Shown here one piece after another: positions 22,121-31,369 of a stretch of DNA of 64,000 nt; position 1 is the stretch's first letter, and each line of letters opens with the position of its first letter. Source of the stretch: Oscillospiraceae bacterium (GTDB taxonomy: Bacteria; Bacillota; Clostridia; Oscillospirales; CAG-272). The translations under genes and the position numbers were made by a program. Location of the stretch: positions 1 through 64,000 of the forward strand of contig SVTR01000002.1 in NCBI GenBank assembly GCA_015063685.1, written 5' to 3'. The notes under the pieces are model-generated. The model was not told where the DNA came from and ran no database searches. It saw nothing but the letters and a program-made list of their open reading frames with translations.

Positions 22121-23632
22121 TTACGCCGAAGCGCCGCCCGAGACTTTATCCAAATCCCCCAGCAGATTCTTCAAAAGTCGATTAAATTTTTTGTTCAACC
22201 CAGCGTAATGAGAGATAATATCGTTCTGATTGGCCTGTACCACCGAACGAGGATACTTGTAGAAGTCATCCAGCTGACGGCTATAGAGAACTCCCTCGTC
22301 CATGTAAATATTGTTGGCGACGATCTCCATCATTTTCGCAGACTGGGGATCCTGCGCCAGCTTAGTGCGCAAGGTCGTTTCGTAGTAAGCGGGGCGCACC
22401 ACCCGATAGCTCTCGGATGCTAAAGCCTCCAGCACGGCGCCGATCTCATCCTGGCGGCTTTCCTCCACCGTAGAGGGCACCGAAAGCACCGTAAACTGGT
22501 TATGAAGGAAGGTACGGTATTCCTTTTGCGCCTCGTCATACTTGGGCATGGGAACAACGCCGTACTTGTCGGTCATGCTTCTCATAACTTCGTTTTCCAG
22601 CTCCAGAATACGCAGCGTTGCCATGGCACCATAGCCTGCAGCAAAGGCATCGCGGATGTCTATTTGCTCGTCGTCATGGCCATAATTTTTGAACACGTAG
22701 GTGGCATCATCCGTGCCGTAATAGAGCTTCAGAACCTTATCCATCACGTCATGCAACTTAGCCGAATCAAACCCCATCACAAATCCGCTGTCCTCATCCC
22801 GATCAAGGATGGATATTTCGCAAGAGCTCCAATAAGGATCCACGCTGATGAGGTTACCCGTAACAAAGCCATACACATCCCCCTTGGGGTCCTGGGTGCT
22901 GTTTCCGTTATCCTGATGGAACAGAGGGACCAAGGATATCTGCTTATCCAGCGTCCAGGTTCCGTTTTCCACATAGTCATAGAGGAATTTCTGGTTGGCT
23001 TCGGTAAACAATCTTTGATTGAACACCGTCACAAAGGCAAAGCGGTACATAGACAGCACCATAGAGCCGGTAGCGGCAAATTGGGCATCGCCGTATTCGG
23101 CCGTTTCATTGAAGCCTTGAGACCACCAAGGCTTTTCAAGGTCTATATACTCCATCTTTCTCAGATCTGCCAGCGTACCCGTGAGCATCACGGGAACAGT
23201 ACCGTTGACAGGAGACGCCATGATGTCGTATTCCTTCGACCCGCCCTGCACAGCCAGCTTGACTTTGTTGGCAACTTCGTCGTAATCCGAGGTGTTGATC
23301 TCGATATTCTTGATACGCACCCCCAAACGCTCCTCTACCGCCAGATTCCGCTCGTAGACCGCGTCGTTAACGGTTTCATGATTAAGCTCAGGAACCGTGA
23401 GTTCTCCTGAGCTCCAACCCTCACGGTAACGGCTGATGAAAACGATCTCGTCACCGCCGTAATTCAGGCCGGCGGGCAAATCATCACGCAACACCGTCCC
23501 CTCCGCTTTGGTAACAGAGGACTCGGGATCGGTTTGAGTTTTCTCACTTTGCTCCACATCAGCGCAGGACGTCAGAGATCCGCACAAAAGAAGCAACGCA
23601 AGCACAAGAGAAAGTACACGTTTTTGTTTCAT
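22121..23632 (-). CDS. Extracellular sugar-binding lipoprotein (family 1 solute-binding type)
   Basis: A 503-aa protein with a lipoprotein signal (LALLLLCGSLTSC; lipid Cys about residue 23) and an Asp/Thr-rich linker. The body has family-1 landmarks: VNDAVYERNLAVEERLGVRI near the N-terminus and NGTVPVMLTGTLADLRKM. It probably delivers oligosaccharides to an ABC importer, but no permease or ATPase lies beside it. ATG 23632 is preferred over an upstream TTG. The GH43 gene next door may act on the imported sugar. Confidence 0.88.
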   Translation of the reverse strand: MKQKRVLSLVLALLLLCGSLTSCADVEQSEKTQTDPESSVTKAEGTVLRDDLPAGLNYGGDEIVFISRYREGWSSGELTVPELNHETVNDAVYERNLAVEERLGVRIKNIEINTSDYDEVANKVKLAVQGGSKEYDIMASPVNGTVPVMLTGTLADLRKMEYIDLEKPWWSQGFNETAEYGDAQFAATGSMVLSMYRFAFVTVFNQRLFTEANQKFLYDYVENGTWTLDKQISLVPLFHQDNGNSTQDPKGDVYGFVTGNLISVDPYWSSCEISILDRDEDSGFVMGFDSAKLHDVMDKVLKLYYGTDDATYVFKNYGHDDEQIDIRDAFAAGYGAMATLRILELENEVMRSMTDKYGVVPMPKYDEAQKEYRTFLHNQFTVLSVPSTVEESRQDEIGAVLEALASESYRVVRPAYYETTLRTKLAQDPQSAKMMEIVANNIYMDEGVLYSRQLDDFYKYPRSVVQANQNDIISHYAGLNKKFNRLLKNLLGDLDKVSGGASA

Positions 23633-23667
23633 CACTTCGGATCCTTTCAAGAAAATATCTGCCTTTG

Positions 23668-23696
23668 ATTATAGCAGAAAGCAAATATTTTGTCAA
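23668..23696 (-). promoter_or_regulatory. Promoter of the sugar-binding protein gene
   Basis: TTGACA (23691-23696) and TATAAT (23668-23673) with a 17-bp spacer. Confidence 0.85.
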
Positions 23697-23804
23697 GCCG
23701 AGAAACAAATTTCCAATGATTGTTCGCGCGTTCTTATAGGTTTGACTTGGGATAATATTACGCCCGCCGCTTACGAGCAAGCTCGACGCGCTCTGCGGCG
23801 GAAA

Positions 23805-23907
23805 TGCGAACCGGATTCCGCCGCGCTTCGCTTGCGGAGCCCGATCTGATTCGTGAGTAGTGACTCCAAAACAAAAACGGTACGCGAGGCGTACCGTTTT
23901 TGTTTTG
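23805..23907. repeat. Dispersed repeat with variable central hairpin, copy 1
   Basis: It starts ATGCGAACCGGATTC, carries a GCCGCG/TGCGG-type hairpin, then GTGAGTAGTGACTCC, and ends in the AACGGTACGC terminator hairpin. The copy at 24589-24692 keeps the arms but has a different central stem. The rest of 23697-24003 holds only GC-rich short palindromes and no gene. Confidence 0.7.
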
Positions 23908-24003
23908 CTATAAACGAGTGAAAAGGTGTCTAAACAGGGGTAAAAACGAACAAAAGGTGTGTGATTCTCGTTTGTGTATTCATTAGGCGAATTGGTGATT
24001 TTC

Positions 24004-24234
24004 TCATTCTATGTCGTAGTCTTCATAGCAATTAAGCAATACTTCACAATCGCAATAGCCGCCCATATCATTGATTTCCTCAATAACGTTTTCATACAAC
24101 TCTGCTGAAATATTTTCCTTGAGCCATTGTTCTGTATGACGCAGAGTGTGGTCACAACCACAAGCCTCCAAATGATCTTCCAAATATGCAAATAATTTTT
24201 GCACACTCTCTTCAGAAAGAATATAGTTAGCCAT
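24004..24234 (-). CDS. DUF2695 domain protein
   Basis: A 76-aa cytosolic protein. CGCDHTLRHTEQWL and MGGYCDCEVLLNC are the conserved Cys/His-rich blocks of DUF2695, a family of unknown function with a possible metal site. The whole protein is the domain, and it ends in a short acidic tail. Its own promoter lies 27 bp upstream, and the promoter's -35 abuts the hairpin array at 24290. Confidence 0.85.
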   Translation of the reverse strand: MANYILSEESVQKLFAYLEDHLEACGCDHTLRHTEQWLKENISAELYENVIEEINDMGGYCDCEVLLNCYEDYDIE

Positions 24235-24260
24235 ATTAGTAACACCGTCTTTCGGTCATT

Positions 24261-24289
24261 ATTATACCATAAATTTGCTTATATGTCAA
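24261..24289 (-). promoter_or_regulatory. Promoter of the DUF2695 gene
   Basis: TTGACA (24284-24289) and TATAAT (24261-24266) with a 17-bp spacer. The first base of the hairpin array is the next nucleotide. Confidence 0.85.
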
Positions 24290-24502
24290 ATGATGCATCG
24301 CCTTACGGCGATATGATGTTTTTCGCTTCGCTCAAAATGATGTTGCTCCCGTTGGTCGCAATGATGCGATGTTTGCCCAATGTGCCGTCAGGCGCACATC
24401 ATTAGGCGTAGCCGTCATCATTGGCGAAGCCAACATCATTTGCCGCAGGCAAACATCATTCAAAAAACGCACCTTTGTCGGTAGACAAAAGTGCGTTTTT
24501 TG
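24290..24502. repeat. Mirrored hairpin array with ATGATG/CATCAT joiners
   Basis: Four ATGATG hexamers (24290, 24313, 24337, 24361) are followed by four CATCAT hexamers (24397, 24416, 24434, 24454). Each interval holds a small hairpin such as CGCCTTACGGCG or TTTGCCGCAGGCAAA. A larger closing hairpin with stem AAAAAACGCAC / GTGCGTTTTTT lies at 24462-24502. Unit count, mirror order and closing hairpin match the array at 3391-3604. Confidence 0.75.
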
Positions 24503-24519
24503 TTGGAGGCGCCACCCGG
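24503..24519 (-). repeat. Duplicate of the tRNA-Cys 3' end
   Basis: The 17-bp stretch is identical to 24692-24708, the CCA end, acceptor strand and start of the T arm of tRNA-Cys. It is followed by hairpin-rich non-coding DNA (24520-24588) and could mark an old integration or duplication at the tRNA. Confidence 0.6.
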
Positions 24520-24588
24520 TATTTCGCCTTTGGCGAATATACCCTCGCCCTGCGTCTGGTGAGCGAGCTCCCCGACCTTCGGGCGGGG

Positions 24589-24692
24589 TATGCGAACCGG
24601 ATTCTGTGCGCCGATGGCGCACAGAACACGATTTGATTTGTGAGTAGTGTCTCCAAAACAAAAACGGTACGCGATGCGTACCGTTTTTGTTT
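24589..24692. repeat. Dispersed repeat with variable central hairpin, copy 2
   Basis: ATGCGAACCGGATTC, central hairpin TGTGCGCC-GAT-GGCGCACA, GTGAGTAGTGTCTCC, then the AACGGTACGC hairpin (24655-24692) that also acts as the terminator of the tRNA operon. Confidence 0.75.
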
Positions 24693-24766
24693 TGGAGGCG
24701 CCACCCGGAATCGGACCGGGGATAAGGGTTTTGCAGACCCGTGCCTTACCGCTTGGCCATGGCGCC
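24693..24766 (-). tRNA. tRNA-Cys (GCA)
   Basis: A cloverleaf with acceptor GGCGCC, anticodon loop CUGCAAA, discriminator U (the Cys identity base) and encoded CCA. Last gene of the five-tRNA operon. Confidence 0.95.
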
Positions 24767-24818
24767 ATATGTAATTTGTAACAAATGCGGATGCGAATGA
24801 ATCGCACCCGCATTGTTC

Positions 24819-24894
24819 TGGAGCGGATTACGGGGCTCGAACCCGCCACCTTCGCCTTGGCAAGGCGACGCTCTACCAAATGAGCTAAATCCGC
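24819..24894 (-). tRNA. tRNA-Gly (GCC)
   Basis: Acceptor GCGGATT, D arm TAGCTCATTTGGTAGAGC, anticodon loop UUGCCAA, T loop TTCGAGC and encoded CCA. It is fourth in the operon. Confidence 0.95.
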
Positions 24895-24931
24895 ATAGAA
24901 GTGACCAGATGATTACCCGACCCCTTCAAAA

Positions 24932-25007
24932 TGGTGCCTCCGGTCGGAATCGAACCAACGACACTGTGATTTTCAGTCACATGCTCTACCAACTGAGCTA
25001 CAGAGGC
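24932..25007 (-). tRNA. tRNA-Phe (GAA)
   Basis: Acceptor GCCTCTG, anticodon loop CUGAAAA, T loop TTCGATT and CCA encoded. It is third in the operon. Confidence 0.95.
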
Positions 25008-25039
25008 ATACAGCCAAGACTGATCTTCTTTTTAAGAAG

Positions 25040-25116
25040 TGGCGACCCGAAGGGGACTCGAACCCCTGACCTCTAGCGTGACAGGCTAGCGTTCTAACCA
25101 ACTGAACTACCGGGCC
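25040..25116 (-). tRNA. tRNA-Asp (GTC)
   Basis: Acceptor GGCCCGG, anticodon stem-loop CUAGC-CUGUCAC-GCUAG, T loop TTCGAGT and CCA encoded. It is second in the operon. Confidence 0.95.
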
Positions 25117-25120
25117 GTAA

Positions 25121-25196
25121 TGGTGGGAACAACAGGGCTCGAACCTGTGACCCTCTGCTTGTAAGGCAGATGCTCTCCCAGCTGAGCTATGCTCCC
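25121..25196 (-). tRNA. tRNA-Val (TAC)
   Basis: Acceptor GGGAGCA, anticodon stem-loop UCUGC-CUUACAA-GCAGA, T loop TTCGAGC and CCA encoded. It is first in the operon, 15 bp after the proximal promoter's -10. Confidence 0.95.
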
Positions 25197-25210
25197 TTGA
25201 CGACTCGCTT

Positions 25211-25239
25211 ATTATATCACAAGCCGATTCGTTTGTCAA
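25211..25239 (-). promoter_or_regulatory. Proximal promoter of the five-tRNA operon
   Basis: TTGACA (25234-25239) and TATAAT (25211-25216), 17 bp apart, with the AAAACCTC upstream tract also seen at 134-258. Confidence 0.9.
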
Positions 25240-25323
25240 GAGGTTTTTGAAAACTTTTTCAAAAAAAATTCGAACCTCTCGTTTGCGTTCGCCGCGTGGG
25301 TAGCTTTGTTCGCAACGGTGTGT

Positions 25324-25352
25324 ATTATATCACAGGCTTTGGGATTTGTCAA
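25324..25352 (-). promoter_or_regulatory. Distal promoter of the five-tRNA operon
   Basis: TTGACA (25347-25352) and TATAAT (25324-25329), 17 bp apart, preceded by AAAAAACCTA. Tandem promoters of this type mark the stable-RNA units of this genome. Confidence 0.88.
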
Positions 25353-25429
25353 TAGGTTTTTTGAAAATAATTCAAAAAATTTTCCTTCGCGATTTTGGTG
25401 CAAAAAATTGCAAATTTTCCCCTGCCCTG

Positions 25430-25458
25430 TTGCACATCCGTGTCCGTTGTGCTATAAT
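25430..25458 (+). promoter_or_regulatory. Promoter of the flavin reductase gene
   Basis: TTGCAC (25430-25435) and TATAAT (25453-25458) with a 17-bp spacer, about 40 bp before ATG 25498. Confidence 0.75.
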
Positions 25459-25497
25459 ATGATATAATGAATAAATGTTTCTTCCAGGAGGCACAAC

Positions 25498-26019
25498 ATG
25501 AACCGCTTCACCCATATCAATCCCGAAGCCATCACCGACAATCTGTTTTCCGCCATTGGCAAGGACTGGATGCTGATCACCGCCGCCGATCCCGACACGG
25601 GAGCCGTCAACACCATGACCGCATCCTGGGGCTGTGCGGGCATTCTCTGGAACAAGCCCGTGGCCATCGCCTTCATCCGTCCCCAGCGGTACACCTACGG
25701 GTTTACCGAGAAATCCGACACCATGTCTCTGTCCTTCTTGCCCGACGGCGAGACCTACCGCGCCGCTTTGAAGTACTGCGGCACCAAGTCGGGGCGGGAC
25801 GGCGACAAGTTCGCCGCCACGGGGCTGACGGTGGCAAAGACCGACGAAGGCACTCCCTTCCCCGCCGAGGCTCGTTTGATACTGGTCTGCCGCAAGCTGT
25901 ACGCGGACGACTTGAAGGAAAATTGCTTTATTGACCCCGAAATGCTGAAGCATTACCCGGCCAAGGATTATCACAGATTCTATATCTGCGAGATTACCGA
26001 CGTGATGGTGGCGGAATGA
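25498..26019 (+). CDS. Flavin reductase-like FMN-binding split-barrel protein
   Basis: A 173-aa protein of the flavin reductase-like domain. The FMN-contact segment MTASWGCAGILWNKPVAIAF (about residues 40-59) and the following IRPQRYTYGF are typical, and the C-terminus ends in the conserved FYICEITDVMV. It probably transfers electrons from NAD(P)H to FMN or to a protein partner, as in FlaRed proteins of anaerobes. AGGAGG lies 7 nt before ATG 25498. Monocistronic. Confidence 0.9.
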   Translation: MNRFTHINPEAITDNLFSAIGKDWMLITAADPDTGAVNTMTASWGCAGILWNKPVAIAFIRPQRYTYGFTEKSDTMSLSFLPDGETYRAALKYCGTKSGRDGDKFAATGLTVAKTDEGTPFPAEARLILVCRKLYADDLKENCFIDPEMLKHYPAKDYHRFYICEITDVMVAE

Positions 26020-26047
26020 CACCCCGCCCACAGAAGATATTTTCCCT

Positions 26048-26074
26048 GCGGGCGGATATGGAATCCGCCCCTGC
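26048..26074. repeat. REP palindrome (single)
   Basis: GCGGGCGGATATGGAATCCG followed by CCCCTGCG: the same unit type that occurs inside the RAYT gene at 34753-34780. Confidence 0.8.
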
Positions 26075-26108
26075 GATATAGCATTTTCAAAACAAAGGAG
26101 ACAAAACC

Positions 26109-27005
26109 ATGTCCATTGATATCATCATCAAACAAAAAGGTTTTTCCAAAAAGCCTCTGCCTCTGTCCGTTCTGACGGGCGGCGAGCTGGCCTACGGCAC
26201 CTATGAGAACGGCTACCGTTTAAGCGTGGGCAAGATCGAGGGGGAGGAGATCATGCTGTTCCATCCCGACCACATTGGCCGCGGCTTCTCGGTCACCTGG
26301 ACGCCCGATGAGAAAAATCAGGTGATCCTCCGCGCCCTGAACCCCACCTGCGCCGACGAGCTGCGGGATTTTTACGCTGTGGTGGCCCGCATCACGAAGC
26401 ATTGGAAGTGTTCTCTCACGGTGGACGGCAACCGCACCACCCCCGAAAAATTTCAGCAGGGGCTAGACGATATGCTCCGTGCCAACGACAGTTTTCTGAA
26501 CCTTTTCATTTCCGAGGCACTCAAAAAAGACGAATACGGCTCGATCGCGCTGTATTCCGCTCTTTGGCCGATGGACTTCGGCGCCAAGGAAGCCAAAATG
26601 GTATCCGAGGCTCCCGAGGGCGCATCCGCCCGCTTTGCTCGTTGGCTCCATGAGATGCAATCCGTGGATGCCTACTACGCCGTAGCAGGATATTTCGACG
26701 ATCCCAAGGGGATTTACGGCCGTTTGGCCTTCACCGAGGGGTGCAGGAGCATCTTCCCCGTGAAGCCCTCGGTGCCCTTCGGGTTGGTCGATCCCCATAC
26801 GGGACGGGCGTTGGAATGCGACAAGTACGAGCTGTATCTCTACTCCACCAGCCTGGGGACCCACCTCGGAACGGTGGATTACGCCAAGTTTATCAACGCG
26901 CTTGACCCTGCCAAGGTGTCCACATACGACACGGGACACGTGATGATCGAGGCGCACGATCTTAATGAAATGAAGGAACTGCTGAGGCGGATGCAGGAGG
27001 GCTAA
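26109..27005 (+). CDS. DUF4299 family protein
   Basis: A 298-aa cytosolic protein matching DUF4299 from its first residues (MSIDIIIKQKG, then KKPLPLSVLTGG). No catalytic motif is recognisable, and the family function is unknown. AAAGGAG precedes the ATG. It is flanked on both sides by REP palindromes and followed by proA on the same strand. Confidence 0.82.
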   Translation: MSIDIIIKQKGFSKKPLPLSVLTGGELAYGTYENGYRLSVGKIEGEEIMLFHPDHIGRGFSVTWTPDEKNQVILRALNPTCADELRDFYAVVARITKHWKCSLTVDGNRTTPEKFQQGLDDMLRANDSFLNLFISEALKKDEYGSIALYSALWPMDFGAKEAKMVSEAPEGASARFARWLHEMQSVDAYYAVAGYFDDPKGIYGRLAFTEGCRSIFPVKPSVPFGLVDPHTGRALECDKYELYLYSTSLGTHLGTVDYAKFINALDPAKVSTYDTGHVMIEAHDLNEMKELLRRMQEG

Positions 27006-27027
27006 AGCCGACATCACGCCTCCGAAT

Positions 27028-27052
27028 CGGGCGACCCAAGGTTGCCCCTACG
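27028..27052. repeat. REP palindrome (variant stem)
   Basis: CGGGCGACCCAAGGTTGCCC then CTACG: the REP ends are kept while the central stem differs from the GGATATGGAATCC type. Confidence 0.7.
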
Positions 27053-27123
27053 AGGAACCGGAAAATATCGTATGAATTTCGTACATCGCACGTCCAAAGA
27101 TTTAACAGAAAGGGTACATAACC

Positions 27124-28383
27124 ATGGAAAAGAACGAAATTTACCTGCAAGTTGAAAATATCTGCCGCGCCGCCAAGGCCGCCTCCCGCGCCTACGGCTC
27201 CACGGGCACTGCCGAGAAGAACGCCCTGCTTTGCGCCATGGCGGATCAGCTCATGGCCGATCTGGACGAAATTTTGACCGCCAACGAGAGGGATCTGGCA
27301 AACGCCGCAGAGAACGGCGTACCCAAGACCATGCTGGATCGTCTGAAGCTGGACGAGAAGCGCATGAAGGGCATCTGCGACGCGCTCCGCGAGGTGGCGG
27401 CTCTCCCCGACCCCATCGGCTCGGGTGAAAGAACTGTCCGTCCCAACGGCTTGGTGATTCAGAAGGTACGCGCCCCCATGGGCTGCGTAGCCATGATCTA
27501 CGAGGCAAGACCCAACGTGACGGTGGATGCCGCCGCTCTGTGTCTGAAGACGGGCAACGCCGTGGTGCTTCGCGGAGGCAAAGAGGCCATCCAATCGGGT
27601 ACGGCTCTGGTGGCGTCCATGCGCAAGGCTTTGGCCGCCAAGGGCTTCTCCCCCGATCTGATCGGCTTCATCACCTCCACCGACCGCGCGGGCTCCACCG
27701 CCCTCATGAATATGCGGGGCCTCGTGGACGTGCTGATCCCCCGCGGGGGCAAGGGTCTGATCCGTGCCGTGGTGGAGAACGCCAAGGTACCCGTCATCGA
27801 GACGGGGGCAGGCAACTGCCATCTGTACGTGGACGAGACGGCGGATCTTGCCAAGGCCGTGACCGTGGCTGTCAACGCCAAATGCTCCCGTCCTTCGGTG
27901 TGCAACGCCATTGAAACCCTCTTGGTGCATGAGTCCGTAGCCGCCGAGTATCTGCCCATGATGGCCGAGGCCATGAAGCCCTGGAGCGTGGAGATCCGAG
28001 GCGACGAGGCCACCCGTGCCATTCTCCCCGAGGCTGTCCCCGCCACCGAGGAGGATTACGAGACGGAATACAACGATTACATCCTTGCCGTCCGCGTGGT
28101 GGACGGTGTAGATACGGCCATTGATCACATCAACACTTACTCCACGGGTCACAGCGAGGCCATCATGACCCGCTCTATTGAGCATGCCGACAAGTTCCGC
28201 GCCCTCATTGACTCGGCGGCGGTGTACGTCAACGCCTCCACTCGCTTTACCGACGGCGGCGAGTTCGGCTTCGGTGCCGAGATCGGCATTTCCACGCAGA
28301 AGCTCCACGCGCGCGGGCCCATGGGGCTGATGGCGTTGACCACGGATAAGTATTTGATCGATGGGGATGGGCAGGTAAGGTAA
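27124..28383 (+). CDS. proA: Glutamate-5-semialdehyde dehydrogenase
   Basis: This 419-aa enzyme makes glutamate semialdehyde from glutamyl phosphate with NADPH, the second step of proline synthesis. The aldehyde-dehydrogenase fold shows MGCVAMIYEARPNVTVDAA, the catalytic Cys in NAKCSRPSVCNAIET, and the closing RGPMGLMALTTDKYL that is specific to ProA. The length is standard (about 415 aa). proB, its usual partner, is not in the window, so the pathway is split. An AGAAAGGG-type ribosome site precedes ATG 27124. Confidence 0.96.
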   Translation: MEKNEIYLQVENICRAAKAASRAYGSTGTAEKNALLCAMADQLMADLDEILTANERDLANAAENGVPKTMLDRLKLDEKRMKGICDALREVAALPDPIGSGERTVRPNGLVIQKVRAPMGCVAMIYEARPNVTVDAAALCLKTGNAVVLRGGKEAIQSGTALVASMRKALAAKGFSPDLIGFITSTDRAGSTALMNMRGLVDVLIPRGGKGLIRAVVENAKVPVIETGAGNCHLYVDETADLAKAVTVAVNAKCSRPSVCNAIETLLVHESVAAEYLPMMAEAMKPWSVEIRGDEATRAILPEAVPATEEDYETEYNDYILAVRVVDGVDTAIDHINTYSTGHSEAIMTRSIEHADKFRALIDSAAVYVNASTRFTDGGEFGFGAEIGISTQKLHARGPMGLMALTTDKYLIDGDGQVR

Positions 28384-28400
28384 GGCACGCCCGCCACCCC

Positions 28401-28467
28401 CGTAGGGGCGCATTCCATATGCGCCCGTGTCCCCTAAAAAGCGGGCGGATATAGAATCCGCCCCTAC
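28401..28467. repeat. REP doublet (REPIN-like)
   Basis: Two inverted REP units, CGTAGGGGCGCATTCCATAT... and GCGGGCGGATATAGAATCCG..., face each other between proA and fumC with the GTAGGGG ends outward. Confidence 0.8.
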
Positions 28468-28499
28468 AGGCAAACATTTTTAATCAAAAAGGAAAAGTT

Positions 28500-29903
<1,404 letters not shown>

Positions 29904-29906
29904 GCA

Positions 29907-30158
29907 ATGTTTGAACCGAAAGACTCCACAAAGTTCAAGAACACCCCTCGCAATCAGCGATTAGCCGCGAAATACGCTCAAAAAGCCAAAGTATGCTTCG
30001 CCGTGACCATTGTGGGCTTTGTTCTCCTTCTGTTAGCGTGTTTTCTCATCAAAAGCAGTGCTCCATGGGCAATATTCTGTTTTCTTCCCTTTCTCGGTAT
30101 CATGGCACTGGGCTTTTACTATCGGGCATCTCTAAAAACTCATCGCACGACGAAATGA
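29907..30158 (+). CDS. Small membrane protein truncated by a MITE
   Basis: An 83-aa protein starting 3 nt after the fumC stop. A charged N-terminus is followed by two membrane helices (about residues 28-48 and 51-72). The last ten codons (ASLKTHRTTK) and the stop come from the MITE at 30124, so the original C-terminus has been replaced. The family is unknown. Coupling to fumC suggests it was an operon member. Confidence 0.65.
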   Translation: MFEPKDSTKFKNTPRNQRLAAKYAQKAKVCFAVTIVGFVLLLLACFLIKSSAPWAIFCFLPFLGIMALGFYYRASLKTHRTTK

Positions 30159-30283
30159 CGGTGCTTTTTCCGTCATACGTCACAAAATTCTTTCGCATAG
30201 GGTCAACTATGCGCGCAGATTTTTGTTTAGTCTGACGAAAAATCCCTCGCATCTCGCCGCACGCTGAGTATTTAGAGATGCCC
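30124..30283. mobile_element. MITE, subfamily A, copy 3 (inverted)
   Basis: A 160-bp element in the opposite orientation to copies 1 and 2, ends GGGCATCTCTAAAAACTC and GAGTATTTAGAGATGCCC. No target duplication is visible (TATC against AACA), so one flank has been rearranged. It ends the small membrane protein gene. The following 165 bp (30284-30448) hold no feature I can name. Confidence 0.85.
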
Positions 30284-30448
30284 AACAATTTACCCTCCAT
30301 TCAATTTTCTACATCATAAATGAAATGAGCGCAACTATCGGAGATTCATCCCGCAAATATTTTATCGAAGAAACAAATCTTTCTCATTCCGAATTAATTA
30401 ACACATCAGGATGGGAAGAAATTTTCAACTACAAAGGAGATACCTGAC

Positions 30449-31273
30449 ATGAAATTGACAAGAACCCAAAGCAAATGTTGTCTCCTCTTGATTTGCCTCA
30501 TATGCCTATCTCTGCTATTCACCTCCTGCTTTTCTGGCAACACATACCAAGATATACAAGAATCCACCTTTTTGGAAACTTATCATGTTGAGGATTTCAA
30601 CTTATTCTTTTTGAAATGCAACGAACGAGAAAAGACCGTTTTTCGGTGTCGCGGCGATCCAACAATTGACTGGGATAAGTTATATTACGCCACCATTCCG
30701 GATACAGACGAAAAACAATTTCTCGTCGGTATCCGACTCGAAGAGACCTTAGTGGGTCCTGATCATTGTAATTTTGTTATTTATCAAAGTTACGAAGCGC
30801 CTGTGCCAAGGAAAGACTGGACAATATCCGATATTCAAATCTTTGAAGGAAATGTCCCTAACCTCCACACCCTTTATAACTCTGATTATACTTCCCATTA
30901 TCAAACAGTACTGGAAACCCGCACAATTATTTATTCGTGGTCGGAACAAGGTTCAGATCCTACGTTGACTCAAGAGATGAAGCAAACCTTAAGCTCCGAC
31001 TTGATAGAACGCTCCGGAAAGGCTTTCTACAGGAGCGAAGCCAAAAATAATACCAGACTTAAGAACATTGTGTGTGTTCATTTCGAGGAAAATCCAAATC
31101 TCGTTTGGATGGCTCCTCTTTTCGTTACGGAGGATGGCTATTATCTTGGATATATTAACGTAGATGAAGACCCCTACTATGATATTAAATATTTATATCC
31201 CCTGGGGGATAATTGGAACGGGGTATTAGAAGAAATCCTTCACGACATGGAAAACATTAAAACCAAAAGATGA
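30449..31273 (+). CDS. Lipoprotein, unknown
   Basis: A 274-aa protein with a clear lipoprotein signal (LICLISLLFTSC-type core; lipid Cys about residue 27). The mature part has no recognised domain; it is rich in Asp, Glu and aromatic residues and contains the short phrase PLFVTEDGYYLGY. AAAGGAG precedes ATG 30449. Base composition is clearly more AT-rich than fumC or malic enzyme, which suggests acquired DNA. It is the first of four unknown secreted or membrane proteins. Confidence 0.75.
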   Translation: MKLTRTQSKCCLLLICLICLSLLFTSCFSGNTYQDIQESTFLETYHVEDFNLFFLKCNEREKTVFRCRGDPTIDWDKLYYATIPDTDEKQFLVGIRLEETLVGPDHCNFVIYQSYEAPVPRKDWTISDIQIFEGNVPNLHTLYNSDYTSHYQTVLETRTIIYSWSEQGSDPTLTQEMKQTLSSDLIERSGKAFYRSEAKNNTRLKNIVCVHFEENPNLVWMAPLFVTEDGYYLGYINVDEDPYYDIKYLYPLGDNWNGVLEEILHDMENIKTKR

Positions 31274-31369
31274 TCCCGATCCTATAGCTACGCTAAAAAG
31301 CCAATACTTCGACACATATAACTTCATTAAAAGCCTGGAGGATGGCCTAAACACAAGGGGGACATATTC

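Noticed and set aside
24456-25239. Reading frames across the tRNA operon
   Set aside because: They are built from tRNA and repeat sequence on both strands.
26962-28473. 503-aa antisense frame opposite proA
   Set aside because: High G+C at third positions keeps the opposite strand open; the plus strand encodes a clear ProA.
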